64,000 nucleotides of DNA from Candidatus Enterococcus huntleyi (GTDB lineage: Bacteria; Bacillota; Bacilli; Lactobacillales; Enterococcaceae), in the NCBI RefSeq assembly GCF_009933175.1, contig NZ_MAEJ01000001.1:456238-520237 (forward strand). Reading direction: 5' to 3'. The translations under genes were made by a program, and so were the position numbers. Of this stretch, positions 25,153-33,331 are shown piece by piece (the stretch's first letter is position 1; every line of letters starts with the position of its first letter). The notes under the pieces were generated by a model that was given only the letters and a program-made list of their open reading frames with translations, was not told the DNA's origin and did no database searches.

Positions 25153-26481
25153 ATGGAAAAGACGAGTAAAAAAGAAATTATTTTTGAAAGGTTTGGGATG
25201 ATTGCTACACGGTTGGGGAACCAAATTCATTTACGGACACTGCGGGATGCCTTTGCTACGTTCATGCCGTTCATGATGCTAGCTGGTTTCGTGACATTAA
25301 TTAACTATGTCATTCTGGAGCCAACCGGATTTATGGGAAAAATTATTAATCCGGATACCTTGACGACGATTCAAAAAGTTGGGGTTTCAATCGGGAATGG
25401 GACATTGAGTATTACTACATTGTTGGTCGTTGCAGCCGTTTCTTATCATATGTGTGTTAGCAGAAATTATACCAATCATATCGCTGCCGTCCTTGTGTCT
25501 ATCTCAACATTTGTTGTATTGACACCAATGATGACGATGTTTACGCCAGAAGGTGCTGAAAAAGCGATTGAAGTGACAGGCGTCATTCCGGTTACTCATA
25601 CAGGCGCTTCAGGCATGTTCGTGGGGATTTTTGTCGGGCTAGCTGCGACAGAATTGTTTATTAAATTATCCAAAAATGAAAAGTTGCAGATTAATCTTTC
25701 GGGAAATATTCCGCCAGCTGTTCTTAAATCGTTCAACGTGTTAATACCAATTATGATTACGGTTACGTCTTTCGCTATTCTTTCATTTATCATTCTTCAA
25801 CTATTTAACATGGACGTAAATAGCTTAATCACGAAAGTTATTACCGCACCTTTAAGTAAAGTTACGACAGGTTTGCCTGGCTTCCTATTGATTACTTCGA
25901 TTGCTAATTTGTTCTTTGGTTTTGGGATTCACCAAGCGGTCATCTCTGGTTCATTACTTGATCCATTTTTGATTCAAAATATGCAAGAAAATATGGCTGC
26001 CTATGCCAATAAAGAAGAAATTCCACACATTATCAACATGGCTTTCAAAGATACCTTTGCCGTTATGGGTGGTTCAGGAAACACGATTGCTCTATTAATT
26101 GCGATCTTCATCTTTAGCCGTCGGAAAGATTACAAGGATTTTGCCAAGCTCTCAGTAACTCCAGCACTTTTCAATATCAGCGAACCCATTATTTTCGGTT
26201 TACCGATTGTCTTTAACATCAGTTTGATTATTCCCTTTGTGCTAGCGCCAATCTTTTCACTTACAGTGGCGTATTTTGCGACATCGATTGGTTTAATTAA
26301 TCATGTAGTTGTTCAGATTCCTTGGACTACGCCACCAGTAATTTCTGGCTTCTTAGCAACAGGTGGCGACTGGAAAGCTTCCGTCTTACAAATTTTAATC
26401 ATTGCTGCTAGCGTGTTTATCTACTTGCCATTCTTGCGTGTCGATGAAAAAGTCACTTCTAAAATGAGTGCTGAAGCATAA
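25153..26481 (+). CDS. PTS EIIC, lactose/cellobiose family
   Basis: 442 residues, about ten membrane segments. LRDAFATFMPFMMLAGFVTLINYVI near the start, FFGFGIHQAVISGSLLDPF in the middle and SVTPALFNISEPIIFGLPIVFN with the conserved Glu-Pro loop are family hallmarks. Like the IIC at 3369 it has no EIIA or EIIB gene beside it and must use shared subunits. Partner of the GH1 enzyme at 22635; substrate probably a beta-glucoside such as cellobiose. Confidence 0.9.
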   Translation: MEKTSKKEIIFERFGMIATRLGNQIHLRTLRDAFATFMPFMMLAGFVTLINYVILEPTGFMGKIINPDTLTTIQKVGVSIGNGTLSITTLLVVAAVSYHMCVSRNYTNHIAAVLVSISTFVVLTPMMTMFTPEGAEKAIEVTGVIPVTHTGASGMFVGIFVGLAATELFIKLSKNEKLQINLSGNIPPAVLKSFNVLIPIMITVTSFAILSFIILQLFNMDVNSLITKVITAPLSKVTTGLPGFLLITSIANLFFGFGIHQAVISGSLLDPFLIQNMQENMAAYANKEEIPHIINMAFKDTFAVMGGSGNTIALLIAIFIFSRRKDYKDFAKLSVTPALFNISEPIIFGLPIVFNISLIIPFVLAPIFSLTVAYFATSIGLINHVVVQIPWTTPPVISGFLATGGDWKASVLQILIIAASVFIYLPFLRVDEKVTSKMSAEA

Positions 26482-26545
26482 AATGGAGCAACAATCATCC
26501 GCCTCAGGGTAGATGGAATAAATAATTATAATTAAATAATTTCTG

Positions 26546-26580
26546 GAGAATGCGATTCATTTTGTCGCATTCTCTTTTTT
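26546..26580 (+). terminator. Terminator after PTS IIC
   Basis: GAGAATGCGA (26546-26555) pairs with TCGCATTCTC (26565-26574), followed by TTTTTT. Confidence 0.9.
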
Positions 26581-26927
26581 CTTTTCTACAAAGATGTCCG
26601 TGCTAGGAATTTCTGTAAGACTGAGTCGCATTGCCAGTCCTACTAAATGATTTTGTATGTTAGGAGCTTTTAATGAATATCCGTTATATTTCCGGAGATA
26701 AAAAATAGGTCTGAAAATATACTCGCCTAGTTAAAATTCTAGTAAATAAGACAGTCAATTTGCTGAGATACATAACACTTCCGAAATTAGGTTTGAATTT
26801 AGAAATCTGGATTATCTACTGGAAGTAAAATCAAAAAAATAGTTCTCAAAAAATTTTTATTATTTTTAAGAAAAAAGTGGGTTTTCTATTTTTTGAGGAA
26901 AAATAAAATGAACGTCCAAAATTAGAA

Positions 26928-26959
26928 CCCAAAAAATTAAGTATACTTAATTTTTTGGG
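26928..26959. repeat. 32-bp perfect palindrome (copy 1 of 2)
   Basis: Arms CCCAAAAAATTAAGTA and TACTTAATTTTTTGGG meet with no spacer. The central TAAGTATACTTA recurs in the palindrome at 27015-27044, 86 bases downstream centre to centre. Each copy is preceded by AACGTC(C)AAAATT (26911 and 26986). Function unknown; operator pair or cruciform are options. Confidence 0.9.
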
Positions 26960-27014
26960 GATTTCCTTCGATTAAGCGTTAAATAAACGTCAAAATTCTT
27001 AAAAAGGTAAATGG

Positions 27015-27044
27015 GCAAAATAGTAAGTATACTTACTATTTTGC
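27015..27044. repeat. 30-bp perfect palindrome (copy 2 of 2)
   Basis: Arms GCAAAATAGTAAGTA and TACTTACTATTTTGC meet with no spacer. Shares the 12-bp core with the palindrome at 26928-26959 but has different outer arms, so the symmetry itself seems to be conserved. Confidence 0.9.
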
Positions 27045-27063
27045 TTTACGAGGGAGAATGGAA

Positions 27064-27120
27064 ATGAGCGGTGCAACGAACAACCATTTTGCAAAAAGTA
27101 GCTGCTTTACGATCTTTTGA
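27064..27120 (+). CDS. Possible 18-residue peptide
   Basis: ATG 27064 has GGGAG 7 bases upstream and lies 20 bases after the second palindrome. The peptide is MSGATNNHFAKSSCFTIF. Nothing but the ribosome binding site supports translation, so this is a weak call. Confidence 0.2.
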   Translation: MSGATNNHFAKSSCFTIF

Positions 27121-27407
27121 GGATTTTATTCTGTTTTAAATAACGGATTGAACTTGCCAGATTAGATAACTATCGAATTTAATTTAGATAGATTAGTTAA
27201 AATTATTTTTTCATTTTATTTGTTACAATGCGCGACTAATTTTCCCATAAAGTGGCTTGTGTTATTTTACTACCATAAAATTGCTGTCACTCCTCAATTA
27301 TTTTCATAAAATTACGTTATGCTATTTTATGCAATCGCCACCAATACGATAAATTAAGCATTTTTGCATTCATTAAATAAAAAAGTAGTAGCTAAAAATT
27401 GAGTTTG

Positions 27408-27416
27408 TGATATAAT
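27408..27416 (+). promoter_or_regulatory. Extended -10 promoter of the pplA-like gene
   Basis: TGA-TATAAT (TATAAT at 27411-27416) about 25 bases before the GGGGG ribosome binding site; no clear -35. The 26590-27407 stretch upstream holds no gene beyond the palindromes and a possible short ORF. Confidence 0.5.
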
Positions 27417-27456
27417 TTACAAGAGTTATATAATATTTTTTAGGGGGAAACACAAA

Positions 27457-28596
27457 ATGAAAAAGATTACTTTAACAACGGTAGCGTTATTAGCGCTATT
27501 GGCAATGGCAGGGTGTTCAGCAGATAATAAGGATTCAGCGGATTCTTCAAGCGCATCAACTGCTCAAAGCAGTAGTGCAGCAGAAAGTTCAAGCGCAGCC
27601 GCAGCGGATATCAAGATTGCTGATGGTAGCTCAACTGATGCAGCGCCGGCAGAAGGCACATTGTACATGCGTCAATTATTAACTGCACCACATGGGACAA
27701 AATCATTTGCAGTCGTGAATGTAACCATGAATGGCGAGAAAATTTTAAACGTTCAATTGGATGAATTCCAATATGTTTCACCAGCTGATTTTGATGGCGT
27801 TCCGAATGCTGATGGTGCGTTTGGCGAAGCTTTCCCAGCTGATACAGTATTATCAAGCAAACGTGTAAATGATGAAGCATATTCTAAAATGATGGCCGAC
27901 AAAGGTGGCGCAACTCAGACTTGGGAAGCAAGTATGACAGCTATCGCTAAGTTTGCTGAAGGCAAAACAGTTGCTGAATTAGAAAAAGCTGTGACTGATC
28001 TAGGCGCTTTAGGCGAAAAAGATAGCCCAGCAGATGTCGTGACTGGCGCAACATTCTCTGATACAGCTGGTTATTTACAATCAATCGTTGATGCAGCAAG
28101 TAAAGGTAAGATTTTTGAAGGTGAAAAGACTGCTGGAACTGATTTGAAAGAAGTGCAAACTTTAGGCGCACCGCATGGCGACAAATCATTCTCAGTAACA
28201 ACAGTTGCCCTTGAAGGCGACAAATTAGTAGCAGCCGCTGTTGATGAATTCCAATATGTTAGCCCAGCTGACTTTGGTGGCGTGCCAAACTCTGATGCAG
28301 ATTTCGGTGCCGACGTGAAAGATGGCTTAGTGTTATCTTCAAAAGAAGCCAACAACGAAGCCTATTCTAAAATGATGGCAGAAAAAGGTGGCGCAACAAA
28401 CACTTACTCTGACAACATGAAAGCTGTGACACAGTTTGCTCTAGGCAAAACAGTCGCAGAATTAGAAACAGCCGTTGGTGATTTAGGTAAATTAGGTGAA
28501 AAAGATAGCCCAGCAGATGTCGTGACTGGTGCAACATTCTCTGATACAGCCGGCTACTTACAAGCAATCATCGATGCAATGAAAGAAGCAAAATAA
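27457..28596 (+). CDS. pplA: PplA-like extracellular flavin-binding lipoprotein with two FMN_bind domains
   Basis: 379 residues. Signal peptide with lipobox LAMAGCSA, then a Ser/Ala-rich linker (to ~55), then two FMN_bind domains (~60-215 and ~225-375). Each carries the flavinylation motif TGATFSDT, with acceptor Thr199 and Thr360, to which ApbE would attach FMN. The family's Listeria and E. faecalis members carry electrons outside the cell in flavin-based extracellular electron transfer. The ndh/eet/apbE genes are not in this window. The two domains are 161 residues apart and nearly identical also at DNA level around the motif (28014-28080 and 28497-28563), pointing to recent duplication or gene conversion. 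Monocistronic. Confidence 0.88.
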   Translation: MKKITLTTVALLALLAMAGCSADNKDSADSSSASTAQSSSAAESSSAAAADIKIADGSSTDAAPAEGTLYMRQLLTAPHGTKSFAVVNVTMNGEKILNVQLDEFQYVSPADFDGVPNADGAFGEAFPADTVLSSKRVNDEAYSKMMADKGGATQTWEASMTAIAKFAEGKTVAELEKAVTDLGALGEKDSPADVVTGATFSDTAGYLQSIVDAASKGKIFEGEKTAGTDLKEVQTLGAPHGDKSFSVTTVALEGDKLVAAAVDEFQYVSPADFGGVPNSDADFGADVKDGLVLSSKEANNEAYSKMMAEKGGATNTYSDNMKAVTQFALGKTVAELETAVGDLGKLGEKDSPADVVTGATFSDTAGYLQAIIDAMKEAK

Positions 28597-28694
28597 TAGG
28601 AATTACTGATTAACATCTATCAAATAATCATAAATTACGAGAGTGATAATGATTATTTACGGTGGATGTGATCGCACATAGTAATTAACAGGAA

Positions 28695-28725
28695 GCAGCA
28701 GTCAATGATATTGACTGCTGTTTTT
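28695..28725 (+). terminator. Terminator after pplA-like gene
   Basis: CAGCAGTCAA (28696-28705) pairs with TTGACTGCTG (28711-28720), then TTTTT. Confidence 0.9.
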
Positions 28726-28837
28726 CTGTGATTAAAGGGATTATACCTATTTCATGTGCTAGGAAACTTCTCAAGATTGGTTTTTAGTACTTTTCGTTCA
28801 TCTGGGAACGTGTCCCGCATCCGGTATTTCTTCCATC

Positions 28838-28973
28838 AAAAAGTTCGCAGTCTGGTCGCAAGCAGCTTAACAAAGAACGTTAATCTCATTGCTAAATCAG
28901 TTCAAACTAGCTGTAGAAAACAAGTGCACAGCTAGTAATTTATGATTCCCCTCTAGGGACTGCAGAACTTTTT
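28838..28973. repeat. 136-bp structured element bounded by inverted repeats
   Basis: AAAAAGTTCGCAGTC (28838-28852) pairs with GACTGCAGAACTTTTT (28958-28973) with one bulged base. Inside, ACTAGCTGT and ACAGCTAGT pair perfectly around a 13-nt loop. No ORF. Could be a structured RNA or a small inverted-repeat element; no target-site duplication was seen. Confidence 0.5.
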
Positions 28974-29567
28974 AATTCCATAAATACCTACTGCTAGATT
29001 TTCACCTTTAATTTTTATGAAGCTGAAGAAACTTGGTTTGATTAGGAACGATAAAGTCAATATTTTATATCTTAATTGTGAGATGAAGAAGCCGCTTCAA
29101 AAGAGTGTGTTCATGTTCTTTATGAAATAGATGTAGAAGTGGAGTCAATGAATCCTCCGCAATCTAGTAGCTGAAAATGTGATGGAGAAATGTATCCAGA
29201 ATATTACATGAATTTGTTAGTTATTAAATATAAGATTATTATCTAGATTATCTGAATTTGGAAGTGAGATTTGTTAGTGAGGAAATTGAGAGAACTAGTG
29301 ACGAGTCAGATATTTAGGAAGATATTTTCCTTCATCAATAAGTTGATCATTGATTGATGTTCAGGCGCTCATTCTACGATAAATCAAAAAAATACAAAGG
29401 GAATATACAGAAAGAAGCTTTCTATTTTTTTAATAATACGATACTATTCTTTTTAGAAGCAGTGGACTAAAATTAGTAAATTGAGCGATTAAAAATAGTT
29501 GTCAACGGATGTTGTTGAAGATAAAACGTACTATTAGAAGTTAGAAATTAGAAATGAGGAATGATTA
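28974..29567. other. Gene-free stretch, possibly decayed coding DNA
   Basis: About 590 bases with no ORF above 60 codons and no clear promoter motif. Short peptide-like runs (for example around 29245-29320) are broken by stops in every frame, which would fit a decayed gene. I cannot name its ancestor. Confidence 0.4.
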
Positions 29568-32339
29568 ATGAAAGATGAGTTACTTGATTATTTGAACAAT
29601 CAGACAGATTTTATTGATCTTACAAATATCAGTGAGCTTTTTACGGCAAAAAAGTTAGCAGAAGTTTTTTCAGTTAAACGGAATACGATTAGTCATTATT
29701 TGAATCAACTAACGAATGAAGGAAAGCTAGTTAAGATAAATTCTCGTCCAGTGTATTTTTTTCATAAAGAGGCTTTTGAGCGCCACTCTTATTTGCTTAG
29801 CCAGAATGTGTATCGTTCGGCGGAGGATATTAGGAAGGAACAGCCGTTATTTGGTCGTGAGACAGACTTTTTTTCACTCATGATTGGTCATGATAAAAGT
29901 TTGAATCGTGTAATTGAGCAAATTAAAACGGCACTTAATTACCCAGATAATGGGTTACCAGTCTTAATTACTGGTGAGAGTGGGACGGGGAAAAGCTATT
30001 TAGTTCAACTGATTTATCAATACTGTTTGGAGCATGAGTTGATTCGCGAAGAGGCTCCTTTAGTGACTTTCAATTGTGCGCAATATGCTAATAATCCAGA
30101 GCTATTGACCAGTAACTTGTTTGGACATGCTAAAGGCGCGTTTACGGGTGCAGATGAAGAGCGAGCAGGTGCTTTTGAACAGGCGAATGGCGGGGTACTA
30201 TTCCTAGATGAGGTGCATCGGCTAAATGCGGAAGGCCAGGAGAAGTTATTTACTTATCTAGATCAAGGAGTTATCTATCGGATGGGGGATACTGGGACTC
30301 CTCGGCAGACGAAGACAAGACTATTTTTTGCGACAACAGAGGATTTGACGAGTACCTTTTTAACGACGTTTATGCGACGAATTCCGATCCAGGTGGTGAT
30401 GCCACCTATCCAGGAGAGAAGTCGGAATGAACGAGTAGAATTAGTTTACTCTTTCTTACTGAATGAACGACGTAAGATTAATAAGGCAGTTCGAGTTTCA
30501 GGACAGGTGATTAATCTACTGACGAGTAGTAGTTTTAAAGGGAATATTGGGGAATTGAAGAATGTTATAAAAGTTACGGTTGCCAAAGCTTATACGGAAC
30601 AAAAAAATGCATCAGAGATTAAGGTTACCATTTATCATCTGCCAGATACTTTGTTGGATAACCAACAACAAGGACTTCAAACAGTGACACCAGAAGAAAT
30701 TTTGTTAACTAAAAATACGACTACGAATCAATTAGTTGAGAGACACAATCCAAATGAAAAGCGTTCAGTGGCAACTTTTGAGAAATTAATCAACGAATTT
30801 CAAGCGGCAAATTGCAAACTTGAAACGTGTGAGCCACAGCTAAAACAAACGGTGGATCAATTATTTGATTATTTGCTTTTTGAAACGGATCGTCAACAAA
30901 ATCATGAATTACTATTATATCTCACGCAATATATTCGCGAAACATTCCGTCAAATGGAGAGTGCCTACCAAATTAAATTTAATGGTAATAGTGTTTATGC
31001 GCTGAGTTATTATCTTTTCCAAAGAGGGTCGAGTAAATGGTATCCAGAAGATAATGAGCTGCAAGAATTGATCAAAGAGATGGAGCATCAAGTTGAGAAT
31101 GCCTATCCTGCCAGTTTTCATTATGTTGAGCGTATCCTGGAGTTGTCTAAACAGAAGTTAGACTTGGATGTTTCAGCGATGGATAAAATAGTGCTGGCGC
31201 TCTATTTAAAGAAAGTGGATTGGACGAAGAAGATGGCCATTCCAAAAGCAGTGATTGTGGCACATGGATACGCGACAGCGAGCAGTATCGCCAATGTGGC
31301 AAATCGTTTTCTAGGAAAAGACATTTTTGAATCGTTTGATATGCCATTAGATGTTTCACCCCTGAGGATTGCCGAAGAAATTTTGGATTATAGTGAAACG
31401 AACGATATTTCAAATGGGTTAGTCATCTTGGTTGATATGGGCTCGCTGAAAGAAATTTATCAATACTTTCCTAAACAAATCACCGTACCTATTGCGATAA
31501 TGAATAATGTCACCACGCCACTAGCTATTGCAGTGGGTGAGAATCTTCAGAAAAAAATGTCTCTCTCAGAAATTGCCGAACGCTCAGCTAGACAGGCGAT
31601 GCTAGATTGGAAGATTATTTATCCAGAAGAAAATAGAACCAAAGCCTTACTGACTACTTGTCAGACTGGAATTGGGACGGCTACGCATATCAGTCATTTG
31701 TTAGAGAAGAGTTTACCAAGCACCTGTGATTTGAAAGTCTTACCGTATGAATTTCAAGTTTTGGCGGATAAAAAGAAATCCGAAACAGTCTTTTCTGTGT
31801 ACGAGGTTGTTGGCATTATTGGCACAGATAATCCTTTAGTTGAAGGAATTCCCTATCTATCTCTAGAGGAATTAATCTCTGGCGATGAGCAACAGAAACT
31901 GAATGGCTGGCTAGATACTGTGATGACTGTAGAAGAAAATCAGATTTTTAATAAGAATGTGATTCGTAATTTTTCACTAGAGAAAGTTATTGATTCTGTG
32001 ACCATCTTAGATACAGAAAAAGTCATGAAGGAAATTGATCTCTTTATGCGGGAACTGGAGTTGCAAGCAGACTTAACCTTGAGTAATGCTAAAAAATTAG
32101 CGCTCTATGTACACGTTAGTTGTTTAATTGAGCGATTAATTCGCAATGTACCGATTGATTCGTATCACTGTGATGAGGAATTCGAGCAGTGTCATAAAAC
32201 GGATTTTGATTTAATCAGAAAAGCATTTAGTGTCATAGAAAACGATTACAGTGTCGTGATCCCGGATTCTGAGATTATTTATATTTATGATATTATCTAC
32301 AAAAATGTTGATGCACCAACGAAAGATCAAGATTTCTAA
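29568..32339 (+). CDS. LevR-type sigma-54-dependent activator with PRD and PTS domains
   Basis: 923 residues. Order: winged HTH (~20-60), AAA+ sigma-54 activator domain (~95-335; Walker A GESGTGKS, GAFTGA sigma-54 loop, Walker B VLFLDEVHRL), PRD1 (~430-555), EIIA(Man)-like domain (~565-690, with VAHGYATASS), EIIB(Gat)-like domain (~700-800, Cys in TTCQTGIG) and PRD2 (~820-920). Phosphorylation of its histidines by the PTS should control activity. It lies just before the mannose-family PTS operon, whose promoter has a consensus -24/-12 element. By context it corresponds to GfrR, the activator of glucoselysine/fructoselysine operons. Confidence 0.93.
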   Translation: MKDELLDYLNNQTDFIDLTNISELFTAKKLAEVFSVKRNTISHYLNQLTNEGKLVKINSRPVYFFHKEAFERHSYLLSQNVYRSAEDIRKEQPLFGRETDFFSLMIGHDKSLNRVIEQIKTALNYPDNGLPVLITGESGTGKSYLVQLIYQYCLEHELIREEAPLVTFNCAQYANNPELLTSNLFGHAKGAFTGADEERAGAFEQANGGVLFLDEVHRLNAEGQEKLFTYLDQGVIYRMGDTGTPRQTKTRLFFATTEDLTSTFLTTFMRRIPIQVVMPPIQERSRNERVELVYSFLLNERRKINKAVRVSGQVINLLTSSSFKGNIGELKNVIKVTVAKAYTEQKNASEIKVTIYHLPDTLLDNQQQGLQTVTPEEILLTKNTTTNQLVERHNPNEKRSVATFEKLINEFQAANCKLETCEPQLKQTVDQLFDYLLFETDRQQNHELLLYLTQYIRETFRQMESAYQIKFNGNSVYALSYYLFQRGSSKWYPEDNELQELIKEMEHQVENAYPASFHYVERILELSKQKLDLDVSAMDKIVLALYLKKVDWTKKMAIPKAVIVAHGYATASSIANVANRFLGKDIFESFDMPLDVSPLRIAEEILDYSETNDISNGLVILVDMGSLKEIYQYFPKQITVPIAIMNNVTTPLAIAVGENLQKKMSLSEIAERSARQAMLDWKIIYPEENRTKALLTTCQTGIGTATHISHLLEKSLPSTCDLKVLPYEFQVLADKKKSETVFSVYEVVGIIGTDNPLVEGIPYLSLEELISGDEQQKLNGWLDTVMTVEENQIFNKNVIRNFSLEKVIDSVTILDTEKVMKEIDLFMRELELQADLTLSNAKKLALYVHVSCLIERLIRNVPIDSYHCDEEFEQCHKTDFDLIRKAFSVIENDYSVVIPDSEIIYIYDIIYKNVDAPTKDQDF

Positions 32340-32340
32340 A

Positions 32341-32385
32341 AAAAGCAAGACGCTTGCCACTAACTTTGGCACGCGTCTTGCTTTT
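32341..32385 (+). terminator. Terminator of the activator gene, overlapping a sigma-54 promoter
   Basis: AAAAGCAAGACGC (32341-32353) pairs with GCGTCTTGCTTTT (32373-32385), 13 bp, with a smaller GCCA/TGGC stem in the loop. It starts right after the stop codon. Confidence 0.85.
32366..32382 (+). promoter_or_regulatory. Sigma-54 (-24/-12) promoter of the gfr operon
   Basis: TTGGCACGCGTCTTGCT matches the consensus TTGGCAC-N5-TTGCW fully, with ten bases between the invariant GG (32368-32369) and GC (32380-32381). Transcription should start near 32393. The -12 half lies in the right arm of the preceding terminator. Confidence 0.92.
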
Positions 32386-32411
32386 ATTTAAGTGTAAGTG
32401 AGGTGAAGGGA

Positions 32412-32831
32412 ATGGACAGAAAATTAGTGTTAGCTTCTCATGGCAAGTTTGCTTCAGGAATTCTTTCTTCGTTGCAACTAATCTGTGGAGCGACGGACGA
32501 GATTACAACGCTAGATTGTTATCTAACAGAAGAGTTTGATTTGCATGCAGCAGTCGCTGAAATTATCGAGGCGAATGTGGATAAAGAAGTAGTCGTGGTG
32601 ACTGATTTGTTTGGTGGAAGTGTGAATAATGAATTTTTAACTTATATTCAACGGCCTAATTATTATTTGGTAGCAGGGATGAACTTACCGTTTTTGATTG
32701 AGCTGGTTACCGGTTTAAATCAAGCGAAATCACTGCCAGAATTTATTCAACAAACATTAGAAACATCAAAACAATCAATTCAGTTTTGCAATCAAACCTT
32801 TCAACAAGAGGTAGATGAAGAAGATTTTTAA
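32412..32831 (+). CDS. gfrA: PTS EIIA, mannose family (gfr operon)
   Basis: 139 residues. The phosphorylated His lies in LASHGKFASG near the start; VVVTDLFGGSVNNEF is the conserved EIIA(Man) loop. ATG 32412 is preferred to GTG 32403 because the AGGTG ribosome binding site overlaps the latter. First gene of a six-gene operon (EIIA, EIIB, EIIC, EIID and two SIS enzymes) behind a sigma-54 promoter. It passes phosphate from HPr to the EIIB at 32844. Confidence 0.85.
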   Translation: MDRKLVLASHGKFASGILSSLQLICGATDEITTLDCYLTEEFDLHAAVAEIIEANVDKEVVVVTDLFGGSVNNEFLTYIQRPNYYLVAGMNLPFLIELVTGLNQAKSLPEFIQQTLETSKQSIQFCNQTFQQEVDEEDF

Positions 32832-32843
32832 GGAGGAAGAGAA

Positions 32844-33314
32844 ATGATTTTATTAACAAGAGTTGATCATCGTTTACTGCATGGACAAGTAGCTTTTTCA
32901 TGGACACAAGGTCTCGGAGCGGATTGTATCTTAATTGCAAATGATGATGTGCCAAATAATGAAATTCGGAAAACAACGATTAAATTAGCGAAACCGCAAG
33001 GCGTTAAATTAGTGATTAAGACAGTCGAAGATGCGATTGAAGCATTGAAGAGTGGCGTAACAGATAAATATAAATTATTTATTGTTGTGGAATCGATTGA
33101 AGACGCCTACAAATTATCAGCAGCTTATCCAGAGATTAAGCAAGTCAATTTAGGCGGCATCAAGTCAAAAGAAGGTGCACGTAGCATTGGAAAAGCAGTG
33201 AATGTTTTACCAGAAGAAGAGGAGTTATTGAAAAAAATGGTGGACGCAGGTGTCTATGTTGAGATTCGCCAAGTTCCTGCGGACAAAAAAGTTGAAGTCA
33301 CTGAAGTTTTGTAA
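32844..33314 (+). CDS. gfrB: PTS EIIB, mannose family (gfr operon)
   Basis: 156 residues. RVDHRLLHGQVAFSWTQ carries the phosphorylated His of EIIB(Man), and VNLGGIKSKEGA is a family signature. AGGAGG 8 bases before ATG; 12 bases after EIIA. Together with EIIC and EIID it phosphorylates the incoming sugar-amine on the 6-position. Confidence 0.88.
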   Translation: MILLTRVDHRLLHGQVAFSWTQGLGADCILIANDDVPNNEIRKTTIKLAKPQGVKLVIKTVEDAIEALKSGVTDKYKLFIVVESIEDAYKLSAAYPEIKQVNLGGIKSKEGARSIGKAVNVLPEEEELLKKMVDAGVYVEIRQVPADKKVEVTEVL

Positions 33315-33331
33315 TGAAAGGGGAATGAAAT

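Noticed and set aside
27457-28596. Assembly artefact in the pplA-like gene because of repeated DNA
   Set aside because: The two halves differ at many synonymous and coding positions outside the motif, so they are true domain copies.
28838-28973. Insertion sequence or CRISPR-like repeat
   Set aside because: Only one pair of inverted arms, no transposase, no target duplication and no repeated spacing units.
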